Part shown: one piece after another, positions 46,138 to 56,426 of the stretch
Position numbering within the stretch: position 1 is the first letter of the stretch
How the letters are laid out: each line of letters begins with the position of its first letter
Assembly: GCA_963575745.1 (NCBI GenBank)
Contig: CAUYUJ010021177.1
Coordinates: 1 to 64,000, forward strand
DNA length: 64,000 nt
DNA from: Prorocentrum cordatum
Taxonomy: Eukaryota > Sar > Dinophyceae > Prorocentrales > Prorocentraceae
Direction: 5' to 3'
The notes under the pieces: generated by a model
The model's database searches: none
Told to the model about the DNA's origin: nothing
What the model saw: the letters and a program-made list of their open reading frames with translations, nothing else
Program-made: the position numbers and the translations under genes

Positions 46138-47262
46138 TGTGGGGACCCATGCTGTGCTATGCTATCCTATAGCACAGTGGCGGGATAGGCCTAGGATTAG
46201 TAAAGGCAACGCACACATAGGGGCCCCCACTTTGTGGGGACCAAGCTTTGCTATGCCATGCTATAGCACAGAAGATAGGCCGAGGGCAAATATGTGGAAA
46301 AGACGACCCGCACATAGGGGTCTACACTTTTTGGGGACCCATGATGTGCTATGCCATGCTATAGCAAAATGGCGGGACAGGCCAAGGGCAAGTATCAGTA
46401 AAAGGCGTGACACATAGGGGTCCCCACTTTTTGGGGACCCATGCGGCGCTATGCCATGCTATGCCGCAGTGGCGTGATAGACCTCGGGCAAGTAACAGCG
46501 AAAGACAACGCGCACATGGGTGCCCCCTACGTTTTGGAAACGCATGCTGTGCTATGCCATGCTGTAGAACAGTGGCGGGATAGGCATAGGGCAGGTCACA
46601 GTAAAGGGCAACACGTACATAGGGGTCCCCACTTTTTTTGGGACCCATGCTGAGCTATGCCATGCTGTAGCACAGTGGCGGGATAGGCATAGGGGAAATA
46701 GTAGAAGGCAACGCGCGCGCAGGGGTCATGCCATGCTGTAGCACAGTGGCGGGACAAGCCTAGGGCAAGTACGATTTAAAAGCGAAGCGCACGTAGAGGT
46801 CCCCACATTTTGGGGACCCATGCTGTGCTATGCCATGCCATAACACAGTGGCGGGATAGGCCTAAGGCAATAGGAGTAAAGGCAACGCGCACATTGGGGT
46901 CCCCACTTTTTGGGGACCCATGCTGTGCCATGCCAAGCTAGAGCACAGTGGCGGGATAGGCATAGGGCAAGAAAAAGTAAATGGCAACGCGCACATAGGG
47001 GTCCCCACTTTTTGGGAACCCGCGCTGTGCGCCCAGGGCAATAGGGATATAAGAAAACGCGCACATGAGGGTCCCCACTTTTTGGGGACCCATGCGCTGC
47101 CATGACATGCTGTAGCATAGTGGCGGGATAGGCCTAGGGCAAGTGTACAAGGCAACGCGCACATGGGGGTCCGCACTTTTTGGGGGCCCATGCTGTGCTA
47201 TGCCATGCAATAGCACAGTGGCGGGATAGGCATAGGGCAAGCACAAGTAAAAGGCAACACGT
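46138..47262 (+). repeat. double-hairpin array 4 (about 12 units)
   Basis: Cores at about 46152, 46255, 46355, 46455, 46555, 46658, 46735, 46830, 46930, 47100 and 47205; the unit near 47025 is deleted in the same way as the one near 35020 of array 2 (GCTGTGCGCCCAGGGC versus GCTATGCGCCCAGGGC). This shows that the arrays share ancestry at the level of individual units. Confidence 0.95.
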
Positions 47263-48398
47263 CGGGCGCCGCGGCCTTCCCAGAGCGTTCCCGACCGCTC
47301 TGAGGGCGTCCCCTGCACGCGATGACCTGGGGTCGTTTTTTTGGAAGATTCTGAAAGATTTGACAACTCGTTTTGAGAACCCCGAGTTTTCTAACGTGGA
47401 GTGGGTTGCGCCGCGGCTGCCTGTCAAATCCTCAGGCCCGCAGCTATGCAACATTACTATCAAAAGACGTGGAAAAACTGACGTCGTATAAACCCCAACA
47501 CCGGCCACGACCACCACGGCTCCGGAACGGATTTCGCCTCGTCCTGGCCGGCGCCGTCGGAACGGCTTTGGCGCCCCGCCCCGCTCCTGGCGTGGGCTAA
47601 TAAAACCGACATATCATCTGAAGCAGTCGCGCCGTCTTCCGATTGGCGCTTTAGCTCAGAGTGGACCTTCCGCTAGACTTCGCTCGGACGCCGTCCAGCG
47701 GAGGTGCTGGTCGAGAAGACCACATGAAGAAATGACGTAGCAAACAACCTCAAGGACAGACAGCGTCGGTCTCACAGTCGAAAGTGGAGTCCGCAGGGTT
47801 GAAGAGCAAGAGAGACCATTGCTGGCAAGTGTTGGTGTAAATGGGAAGTAGGAAAAAGGGATGTAGGAAAGGTGGTCTGATCAGGACACGATCCTTTTAC
47901 CTGCGCAAATAGCGCAGACTTCGCCGTGGCTTGTCTGTGGGCAAATAGGGCGCCGGTGCCTTGAGCCAGAAACGGCAGCGGATGCGCTCGCTATGAGCTC
48001 GCCTTATCCCCCGCCTGTACAAATACCTGCCCTTATAGTCGGGAGGGGGGGAAGACGAAGCGTAACGCTGCCCCGTTGCTCTGTCGCACGGGGCGCCCAG
48101 TGCTGAGCCGCGCTGATATGATAACAAGAAGCGGGCGGTGGCTTCTACCCGCCGAGGCCCGCCGCGGTTCGCCCGCAGCCGGCCGTCCTGCCCGGAGCTC
48201 GGGGTGGCTTTGCACCCGAACGAAGCAGCTTGCTAAGCAACGAGGCTTGCGCTCGTTTCCGAGTGTCTGCGTGCGTTTACAAGCCGCCGTGCTCTGGGGG
48301 GGCGCCGGGGACCTCCGGAGGCAGGCGGCCGCGCCCGGAACGCTACCGGGCGCCCTGCCGCACGTGCACGCCCGCGCCCTGTAGCGAAGCAGGCGTGA
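47263..48398. other. right flank of the Rep/helicase element, no gene recognised
   Basis: 47263-47600 is mixed, with TGGAAGATTCTGAAAGATTTG-type sequence. 48030-48390 is GC-rich with CCCGCCGAGGCCCGCCGCGG. Frames on both strands are open only because of GC content. Short stem GCTT-GCT-AAGC at about 48228. Confidence 0.4.
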
Positions 48399-48454
48399 GC
48401 CGCCTTGTGAGTGGCGGCTGGCTACCTGTATCCAGCGACTACTTCGTGGTAGCC
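48399..48454. repeat. two adjacent inverted repeats
   Basis: GCCGCC-TTGTGAGT-GGCGGC (48399-48418), followed by GGCTACC (48420-48426) pairing with GGTAGCC (48448-48454) around a 21-nt loop containing TTCG. They lie at the left edge of the hairpin-rich right-hand region. Confidence 0.7.
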
Positions 48455-48479
48455 GGACACAGGTCACCCACTTAAAAGG

Positions 48480-48960
48480 ATTAGCTCAAAGTCTGAGCAC
48501 AGCGCGCAGGGCGCCGACCAAACCATCGACGCGAGATGCACGCATCGTTGAGCGTGCTTGAACACGGCTCCACCGCGCCCTGCTAGTGCTAGGAGCACGC
48601 AAGAATGGGGTTTTGCGTCGCAGCCACTCGGTCGCGGTCCCGGTTGAAGAGCCGGGAGGTATTAGAAACTGACGAGTCTCTACGGACGGCGAAGACACCA
48701 GTCCCCGCCACCCGCGACAAAACGAGGCTTGTTGCCAAGCGTGCCGGGTGTGTCCTCTTATTGAGGCGGGCTGCCCCGCAGCAGAAGTGCGCCTGAAGGG
48801 GTCTTGACGGCCGCGGCAGGCGACCGTGTGCAAGGCGTCGGAGGCACGCACTGTTGAGCGTGTTCCCTCGGCGTGCGCGGGAGCAGGCCAGCATTGTGGC
48901 CTGTCTGCTTGTGTCGTGCGGGCTCGTTTCCGAGCGCCTCTCACTGATGTGGCCCTGTCT
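48480..48960. other. GC-rich, partially duplicated, no gene
   Basis: GCACGCATCGTTGAGCGTG (about 48538) recurs as GCACGCACTGTTGAGCGTG (about 48844), each with CGCGGGAG or CACGGCTCC-like sequence after it. Three mini-hairpins. No protein recognised. Confidence 0.45.
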
Positions 48961-49321
48961 CGGGGCCCCGCTCAGAACTGGTCCAGCAGAGGAACTCGAA
49001 CTCCCCCACTGCCCAATGTAGACGGAAGCGTGTTGTACGTGAAGGGTAGACTACGCCTGGAAAATGATTCTGGGTATCGAAAGGCCTGTTGCCAGGCTAC
49101 CTGTGCCCAGACGCCACGCACCGTATTGCCATGTGTTGACTGCCGGGATGCACCAAGACAGAATGCAGTAGAATCTTTCGAACGTGTGGCGTGCGCGCCA
49201 TAGATCCCAAGAGACTGCAACTGGATCTTCGACATCTGGGACGTAGTCAGAGGAACCCTACAAAAACCCAGTAATGGGGTCCTGGTTGTCGTAGGTGCAC
49301 ATGCCGTAAATCCGTGCGCCA

Positions 49322-49848
49322 TCAAATAACATGGCCAATACTTCTGTTGTTGCTCGTCTGTTTGTTCCTAGCACACCTGCACAAAGAGAACGAATATGTC
49401 CATGCGGATGTGATGGTCATATCGGCCAAATGAGCAGCCGATGCAAGCCCTGTCCATCCGTGTAGACTAGTGTGGCAGGGCTCGTCCACATACGGAACGA
49501 TGAGCTGGTGTGCCTGGCCGATCACGTCCAGCAAAAGATCGTTGATCATGTGGGTGCCGTTCATGACGCACCCTTCCTTCATGCCGAGCTTTTGGTCGGC
49601 ATTCACAAGTAGGAGCAACAAACGTAAGTTTCGTCTTCGCGCCGAAGACGCCTTCCAGGAGTGCTCTCATGGCACGCAAAGATAAAATCTACATGTGCGA
49701 AAACGAAGGAGGGGAAATGTGAAACTGGTTCAGCTCCTTCACACTCGTCCTTCATACATTTGTACATGGCGTCGTTATCTGTACCTTCGCCAGATTGTGC
49801 AAAGTGCCTGACGCAAGTGTGGAAGGCGGCGAAGCTCTCTCCAAGCAC
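49322..49848 (-). CDS. probable exon(s), unknown protein
   Basis: Two overlapping minus frames, 49848-49603 (MLGESFAAFHTCVRHFAQSG..YKCMKDECEGAEPVSHFPSF) and 49621-49322 (LLLLVNADQKLGMKEGCVMN..MINDLLLDVIGQAHQLIVPY), both with natural composition. A shift or intron lies near 49610. Several Cys suggest an extracellular or metal-binding protein. The minus strand is also the one on which the mini-hairpins show GNRA loops. Confidence 0.4.
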
Positions 49849-49967
49849 TGTCTCCGATGACTCAAATGGTTGTGACCACCGTTCGCAAGCTGCTGGCCGG
49901 TGCTGTCGTTGAGCCGGTTCCTGAGCTCAGCTAGGTCAGCACGTCGATGTGACATGGTCCCAAATGT

Positions 49968-50667
49968 TTAGCAAAGAAACATATAGTCGAGCACCGGGTC
50001 GTGCAGTGTCCAAGGACGAATGGGGCCATCTGCCAGCATCTGCAGAACCGTATCATCGCGGAGTAGCTGAACGATGGCACTCTCGAGTGTAAGCCCGAGG
50101 AGGTCAAAGTGCATGGGGATCTCGTCCGTGGTGTCAGAAGCGTGTAGTAAGATCCCTTCAGTACATAGTTTCATGCATGTGTCCATATGGTATTCGTTGA
50201 AGGACATCATGTTGCTTCTTTACAAGCCACCGCCGGTCTTTGCTTGAATCCCGAGTGTCAACACGCGTGAGCATAAGGGTTTGCACGATAAGCTCGTGGA
50301 GCACGATCGAGTCGATGGCAGAAGGAATCGTGTTCGTAACATTGAAAACTCTTTTCTGACAGTACATGCTCATCCGCGCTGAAATCATGGTGGCGTGGGC
50401 AATGCTGCGAGGGCCGTATGTGGCATGTGATGATGATGGCAATGAGGCCCACGTAGGACTGGCGGTCCGCATCGAGCCACAAGAGAACTCTTGGATTCGA
50501 AAGTGCCCGTCGCTGCTGGAGGGCGCGATCGGGATTAGGCCCATGGAGCTGCGATGGTCGAAGTACACAGAGTGCTGGCCGCCGCTGCCATTACACATGT
50601 CGTGCCGCAGCATGACCAAAACCGTGTAAGAGTGCATCATCCTGGATAATGTAGAAACCTTTTTCAT
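49968..50667 (-). CDS. probable exons, unknown protein
   Basis: Frame 50667-50158 (LVMLRHDMCNGSGGQHSVYF, FRIQEFSCGSMRTASPTWAS, RVFNVTNTIPSAIDSIVLHE) followed by frame 50210-49968 (IPMHFDLLGLTLESAIVQLL, LADGPIRPWTLHDP). The regular hydrophobic pattern over 230 codons is unlike the repeat frames elsewhere. No domain named. No mini-hairpin inside, which is unusual for this region. Confidence 0.42.
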
Positions 50668-52160
50668 TGCACGTGATGCTACTTCCTGTGCAGCACAAAG
50701 CCAAGAGAATATTGCTAGATGGGGTAAGAAGCGTCATTGCGTGCGTCGGCGTTCGTCTCCGTGAATCAGGCGCGCGCAGGAACCCCAAGGAAACGAATGT
50801 AGTCAAAGAGTCATTCGACGCAGATACCTGTACCTTTTTCAAGGAGAGGTTGCACGTCATGTATGGTGCTCTTCGACTGTCAACAGTGCGTCGATATTGT
50901 GAAGTAGCCCCTCCCCCATCATGCCTTCACAAGTGCCCGACCCATGCTGTCTCACAGCCTGTTGTTGCGAAGTGTACTCGTTGTTTAGGTCGGTGTTTGT
51001 TCTGTCCGAGTACGTGTCGCCGCATGTTGGCAACCGTCTCGAACGCGCTGCTGTCGATGGCCAGTCACCTGGTGCTGGGAGTGATGTGTCCCAGGTCCTG
51101 AACGAGGGCGACCTCCAGAGCAGCGCCCGGTGCCTAATATTGGAAGGGAGGGGAAGAAACGTCGTCCTCGGCATCGTCCTCCCTTTACTCCATGTTGGTC
51201 ATGGCCATCGCTGCGCAGCGTGTAGCTGTCATCATTTTCACAAAAGTGCGGAGGCGACGCATGCGTATCGTATTCCACGTCGGGCCTGTTGCCAGGCTCA
51301 GCGTGCGAGTTGCCTCGCTCGTCGCGCGATGCTGATGCCAGTGCGTATTCGTCTGGCACCGTCGGTGAGGTGGTAGGCGCAGTCGCGCCCATCAGCACCT
51401 GGCACAAATATGGCGTAGAAGCCCTGGCGGTGTCAACGAGGAAAGCAATCGTGATTACATGCATGTAACAAGTCGTACATGTCTGCACGGTTAGCGCACC
51501 TAGTGGTTGTAGGATATGCAAGGATATGCTTGCAACGTGTTCATGTCATGCATCACGATATTCCCGGTAAGACAAATCATTGTGCCGCGCCTGTGTGTCG
51601 GACGGGACGAAGGAACGGTCCGTTATTGATAATGCAGCCGTCCAATGCCGACATATAGGTGCTGGGCAGCACGATCTTGTGCGCCTCGTTCCTGGCGTAC
51701 TGCGTCGTGGTGCACTTGGCAGTCGATGTGTGCCCTGGAGTGTGCGCACTTCAACGCGTGAGCCTTGGAAGGAAACACCTCAGTCGACCTCATTAGCACA
51801 ATGGGGCTGCTGCGTCTCAGCAGTCCAAAGGTGCCGAAGGAAGTGCCGAAGGCGACGAGAATGACGTAATCAAGTCGGTGTAGGGTGCCTGCGCATCACT
51901 GTTTGCGCTGCGTCTGCTGCTTGGCCACATCTGCTCCAAGCCGTTGCGGTCGAGCTCCAACAAGGACACCAAGTTCCATTAGGTTTGGCGCGTAGGGCGC
52001 AGCGTGCTGGAGGAACCACTGGCCACGAATTTCGCTATATACCCTGTGCGCGCCCACATGATCCCGCATCAGTTGCGGCTGCAGCTGCGCGCGATTGCTT
52101 CGCAGCGCGGCCGCGGTTGTGCCAGCCTGCCAGCCGGGCGTCGCCAGTCGCGTGTGTTGT
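50668..52160. other. no gene recognised
   Basis: Two hairpins at 51284-51318. A minus frame (51521-50985) is open but reads as mixed low-order sequence. Intronic or intergenic. Confidence 0.35.
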
Positions 52161-52260
52161 GGCGAGTTACCTCACTGGGGCCTGGGGCGTGTCGCCGCGC
52201 TGCCAGCTCGGCGCCGGCGTGGCGAGTTGCCTCGCTGGGGCCTCGGGCGCCGAGCTGAAG
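52161..52260 (+). repeat. 60-bp tandem duplication built on hairpins
   Basis: GGCGAGTTACCTCACTGGGG (52161) and GGCGAGTTGCCTCGCTGGGG (52221) begin two units that continue CCTGGGGCG / CCTCGGGCG. Unit 1 also carries GCGTG-TCGC-CGCGC (52187-52200). Confidence 0.8.
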
Positions 52261-52266
52261 TACAAG

Positions 52267-52294
52267 GCCGAATCGGGGAGGGAGAGAGACGAAC
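52267..52294 (+). repeat. 28-bp exact repeat, copy 1
   Basis: The word starting GCCGAATCGGGGAGGG and ending GAGACGAAC is identical, 28 bases long, at 60556-60583, 8.3 kb away, in the same orientation. Confidence 0.9.
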
Positions 52295-53142
52295 TTCTTG
52301 GAAGTCGTGGTCAGAAGTGTCTCTAGGCCTTGAACTTAAGCTCGGAGGTCATGTCGTAGCAATAGTAACCGCCGGTTAGGGCGGTTGCATGTCCGGAATT
52401 TCCTTTGTCGCGGTGGCCATCGAGACGGTGTTCGGGCATGAGTGCTCCTCACGTAGTGCACATTGAGAAGTGTGCATCTTGAAAGTGGCTGCGCCTGAAC
52501 GTAATCAAATGATTCCATACGAGGTCGTATGTTACTGTGTAAAAGCGCCACAAGTTGTGATCCAATGTGCTCGTGTGAGTGCAAGCGTGTATTTGCCGCG
52601 CGTCAGAGACAAGGCATGTTTCCATGCTCGCCCGTCACAATCACCAGTAAGAGGCCACCCGCATTCGGGGCTGCAGGACACTGTCGTCCAGTGCCAGCAA
52701 TTCAGGTTCGTACTGTCTGGTCCGTCGCATTCCGCAATGGCCTCTGCGGATGCGTCTGCATCCACCTCGGGGAGGAATTGCCTCGAGAGGCGGTCCCGTG
52801 CTACGAAATAGAGCATGCCAGAATATATGGCTTGGCGCTCACCTGCAGTGCATGTGGTTTGACAAACGAAACAAGTCGCCCAAGTCTTGTACGAACAGGA
52901 AATGGACTACCACACGGTAGCTACGACGCGCTCTCCTGTCGATAGTGCAGAAATATCCAATCATCCGTGAACGCGCACGTCCCGGCCCTTTTTTCTACAC
53001 TGGCCGTCGCTGGACGCTGTGTCGTCTGTCGTGGTGTGAAGCCATACCAGACGATTTGAGGATAAGACAATCTGTCAGCGGTGTTGAACAAGCATCCGAA
53101 GCACGTCGTTGTGAGTATTGCTGCTTGGGCAGCCCCCTTACC
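52295..53142. other. no gene recognised
   Basis: Short frames on both strands. The minus frame 52816-52532 (NLNCWHWTTVSCSPECGWPL) has a Trp/Cys pattern of an extracellular domain but is too short to judge. Confidence 0.35.
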
Positions 53143-53348
53143 TCGTGGGCCGCTGTTCCACCTGGCGTGTGCCAGCATGAGGAGTTGTCAGGTAGGCTCG
53201 TGTGTACATGACCTCCTTATCCCCATGGACCGCTGTTCCACCTGGCGTGTGCCAGCATGGGGGAGTTGGCAAGTGGGCTCGTTTGTGCATGGCCTCCTTA
53301 CCCCCATGGACCGCTGGTCCACCTGGCGTGTGCCAGCATGGGGGGGTT
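53143..53348 (+). repeat. ~80-bp tandem repeat, three units
   Basis: CACCTGGCGTGTGCCAGCAT occurs at about 53159, 53238 and 53320 inside units CC.CATGGACCGCTG.TCCACCTGG...GGAGTTGGCA.G..GGCTCGT.TGT.CATG.CCTCCTTA. Each unit contains CTGGC-GTGT-GCCAG, a 5-bp stem with a GTGT loop, so it differs from the GNRA-type hairpins. Confidence 0.9.
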
Positions 53349-54146
53349 GGCAGGGAAGCCTGCGTACTCGGCGACGTGTCGGCCCGTGATCCCGACTTGA
53401 AGGTCATGGTGTGAATCCTCATCTTGGTGAGGAAATGACGCATGATGGAGTCATTGACGTCGGATAGCACACCAGAGGATTGTCAAGGTACCGCGCGTGA
53501 TGTGTGGTCGTACTTTGTTTATAGTACTGACATCTCTCTTTCGTGAGCGCTGTGAACATGGGCGCTTTGTAAGACGCGCGAAGACATTCCATGTCCGAGC
53601 GGCAATGCAAGGTCCAAACAGATGGTGCAGGTGGCCCGTCGGTGGCGACATTGTCCCGTGACGGGCATTAACGTCGGTGTTGGTGGCCACTCTGCTCATG
53701 GATAGTACGTCGGAACCTTCGCCACCAAATCATTGTAGAAGTTCTCGTCAACACACATGGCTGAAGTCCCTGAAATAGCACTATGGTTTCCATGCGTCAA
53801 GAACATGACAGAAAGTTGATGTACCTCTGAGCACAGAGAACGTCAGTGTACATCCCGTATGCCATGACCGCTGATCGCCGAAGTCACTGCTAATGAATAG
53901 CAAGTCATAGCATAACGAAGGCTAGTCAACAATTGTTGGCTGAAGCTCCATAGCCTCCTGGCGTGTGGGAAGCCTGGCTTCTGGACGTCGGTCCTGTTGC
54001 CTGCAAGGTAGCGGCGTATATTGTGCCGGATCAATCACTGCAGCAATACAACTTTTAAAACTGCGCCTGTTCGGCACCTGAGGAAGAAGGAACCTGTGCA
54101 ACTGTCCATCCCTTTGTGTGACCATCGTCATGCGGTCGTTATTCAG
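53349..54146. other. no gene recognised
   Basis: Only short frames, the longest on the minus strand (53699-53419). A hairpin remnant is near 53990 (GTTGCCTGCAAGG). Confidence 0.35.
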
Positions 54147-54866
54147 TCATTCCTCGTGCGTGCAGAGCCCGAGGGAAGAGTTCGTCTCTCTTGACTGAAG
54201 AGTTCGATCGATTGCACTGTGAGTGGCACCATCTTGACTGGGTGTTACCGTCCCTGACTCGACCCACTCGAAGTCAGCATTCGTTAGCAGTATTACGCTT
54301 AGGGCCACTGGTGCGGTGTGCGTGCACGTCAATATGTATGCTGATCATGACCGCACGTTCCACCATTGTAGCTATGGCCCCAGTATTCTCTGTAAATTCC
54401 AGCGAACCTGTCTGGAGGACACACAGGATCGATATCCCGGACTTCAGCATATGGCCCCAGTAGGTGTATAGCCAGAACCTGAGCTTTGAGTGTAGCGGAC
54501 GTGGTGCACCACAGACTCGGTGTGCGAGTTGCCTCGCTCGTCGCTGTAGTGCATATTCCACGACCATGAGAGACCAGTAGGATTCCCAGACCATGTGTCA
54601 TCGTGTGATTGTCGCGGTCTTCGTGGTTATGGTGGAAATTGCGCAGTTTGTTCTCAGCGTTTCCGCACATTGCAGCAAGTATTCAATACGATACATAAGA
54701 GTCTGCAGAAGCCAACTTGTAATATAACGCTGATGTCTCTCATCAGATATGCCGGTTTGCTGTAAAGCTTTCTCCAGCGGTCCTGGATGGTTTGATCAAT
54801 TTTACTTCTAAGTCGAATAGCGATTGATTCAGCAAGTCCGTGACGCCACGTGCACATCTCGTACAT
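54147..54866 (-). CDS. probable exons, unknown protein
   Basis: Minus frames 54866-54654 (MYEMCTWRHGLAESIAIRLR, YSKPAYLMRDISVILQVGF), 54594-54274 (MVWESYWSLMVVEYALQRRA, LEFTENTGAIATMVERAVMI) and 54332-54147 (ALSVILLTNADFEWVESGTV). Ordinary composition, no named motif. The hairpin at 54524-54537 lies in the middle one and is read there as RARQLAHR, again not AGxPA. Confidence 0.38.
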
Positions 54867-54929
54867 GGCGCCGCTGAGGAGGGTGACCGGCGCCGTCCAT
54901 GACGAAGAAGCAGTGGCTGAAAACGCGCA

Positions 54930-55470
54930 TCAGCTCACATGCCGTTCGACCGAGACGTACATGTGGTGCATGTAAGATGAGCACCTTTGTGCTGTAAGAG
55001 GGTGCGCAGCCGTCTGCCGTGGTGGGATCGGCAAGTTTAGCTGTTTGGTATGCACCCTGTCACCGTGTGCCGTCGTGGGATCGGCAGCTTTGAACGGTGC
55101 TTCGCCGTGTGCTGTCGTAGGATCAACAACTTTTAATAACGGCGGAAAAGTCGAAAGTGGATATGCGTGCATGAGACAACTACGGTTTCGCAATCCACAT
55201 CTGCGGTTGCCTCCCTCGCAGAGATCCGATGCCAGCCGTGCGTAGCGCAGCCGTGAAGTTGTTTCCCGAACATGCTCGCAGTTCGATCGATGTCGTAGTT
55301 CACCTTCCAGTAACGTGCAACGCTCGTTGGCAGTGATATTTTCTCTGTTGGCATCCAGAACTCTTCTGGCCATCCAAATAGGTATGGGCGATTGCACTGC
55401 AATTGAGGAGGTGGTGACAATGATCGATGTAGCAACTGATTGTAGATACGCTCTTACATGACGACAGAGG
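54930..55470. other. no gene recognised; GTCGT.GGATCGGCAG repeat
   Basis: CCGT.GTGCCGTCGTGGGATCGGCAGCTTT-like words recur at about 55010, 55070 and 55110, and again near 56140-56200. Old tandem or dispersed repeat. Confidence 0.5.
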
Positions 55471-55475
55471 TGTGC

Positions 55476-55958
55476 TCAAATACGAAGAAACACAATATCC
55501 AAGTCTGGCGAGTCGCCTCGCAATCTGTCTGAGTATGGCGAGTCGCCTCGCTCTCTGTCTGGATCTGGCGAGTCGCCTCGCTCTCTGTCTGGATCTGGCG
55601 AGTCGCCTCGCTCCCCCTTTCGCGCAGCCGCAGCCACAGCCGCTGGTGCAGCCGCAGCCGCTGCAGCAGTACCAAATCCTGCCGCCGCTGCTGACCAAGA
55701 GTCAGTCACCTTTGACTGGGGCACATCATCAAGTGTAGTGATAACCCTAGACTCGGTGAGCAAATGCCCTGTCGACCCACACACTTGACTTGGGCACCCT
55801 CGAGTGAAGGTCGTCACAACCACACCGTGTCCAGCCATCTTCTTGCCAGCGATGATGACTGTTGCCACGACTCCAGATGGAGATCCCGATATCCTGCTGT
55901 CGTTGAGGCAGGCTGCCCTGCAACGAAGCTTGGTTTGGCTGCGCATTCCATCCTGCAT
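55476..55958 (-). CDS. open frame with four RGDSPDPDRE repeats
   Basis: 160 codons. N-terminal half mixed (VVATVIIAGKKMAGHGVVVT), then an Ala run and four 10-residue repeats RGDSPDPDRE encoded by the 30-bp hairpin tandem at 55508-55611. Could be coding with a repeat tail, or just open through the repeat. Confidence 0.3.
   Translation of the reverse strand: MQDGMRSQTKLRCRAACLNDSRISGSPSGVVATVIIAGKKMAGHGVVVTTFTRGCPSQVCGSTGHLLTESRVITTLDDVPQSKVTDSWSAAAAGFGTAAAAAAAPAAVAAAARKGERGDSPDPDRERGDSPDPDRERGDSPYSDRLRGDSPDLDIVFLRI
55495..55615 (+). repeat. 30-bp tandem array, one hairpin per unit (four units)
   Basis: GCGAG-TCGC-CTCGC hairpins at 55508-55521, 55538-55551, 55568-55581 and 55598-55611, exactly 30 bp apart, with spacer TCTCTGTCTGGATCTG. 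The spacer differs between units while all four hairpins are identical and perfect. Confidence 0.95.
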
Positions 55959-56241
55959 CGAGAAGTCGCGTCGGTCCTGCAGGTTGTGCTGCGTCAGGGA
56001 TTGGTATTGATCGTGTCACGTGGGCCGTCAGTGTCAGTACAGTGTGTTGTTGTCATACACCATATGAAGGGTATGGTGCGGTGCTCTGCCATAGCGTGTC
56101 CTGGGCATGGTGTGCACCTTGTTCACCAGGATTTTGGACCGTCGTGGGATCGGTCTCTCGTTCTGGCGAATTGCCGTGTGCCATCGTGAGATTGGCAGCT
56201 TTTAGCGGCGGTGTTGTAGATGTGTGCCAATGACTTGCGGT
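55959..56241. other. no gene recognised
   Basis: A single degenerate hairpin near 56165 (GGCGAATTGCCGTG). GTCGTGGGATCGGTC word at 56140. Confidence 0.35.
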
Positions 56242-56242
56242 C

Positions 56243-56333
<91 letters not shown>

Positions 56334-56412
56334 TTTTTTTTTTCTTTTTTTTTTTATTTATTTATATATATATATATTTGTATATATATATACATATTTA
56401 TATATATAACCC
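56242..56412. repeat. 91-nt T run and AT-rich microsatellite
   Basis: 91 consecutive T (56242-56332), then further T-rich sequence with single G/C interruptions, then (TA)n/TTTA to about 56410. On the minus strand this is a long A tract that directly follows the 3' end of the frame 56975-56427. Confidence 0.97.
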
Positions 56413-56426
56413 GTCGGTGGTGCAAA

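Larger units (their letters stand above)
33010..47262 (-). mobile_element. Helitron-like Rep/Pif1 element with hairpin arrays and two extra ORFs
   Basis: Three minus-strand genes (33728-34372, 35930-42928, 45091-45912) alternate with four blocks of the same ~100-bp double-hairpin repeat (33012-33266, 34495-35650, 43320-44640, 46138-47262). All blocks have the same orientation, which binds the segment into one unit of about 14.2 kb. The central gene has HUH-Rep and Pif1-helicase motifs as in Helitrons. The mini-hairpins common on both sides were not seen inside. The 5'-TC and 3'-CTRR termini of Helitrons could not be assigned, so the edges are those of the arrays. Frameshifts in the central gene suggest a non-autonomous or recently disabled copy. 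Confidence 0.7.

Noticed and set aside
33012-47262. The four arrays as a CRISPR locus
   Set aside because: Units are ~100 bp with conserved sequence throughout and no unique spacers; the setting is eukaryotic.
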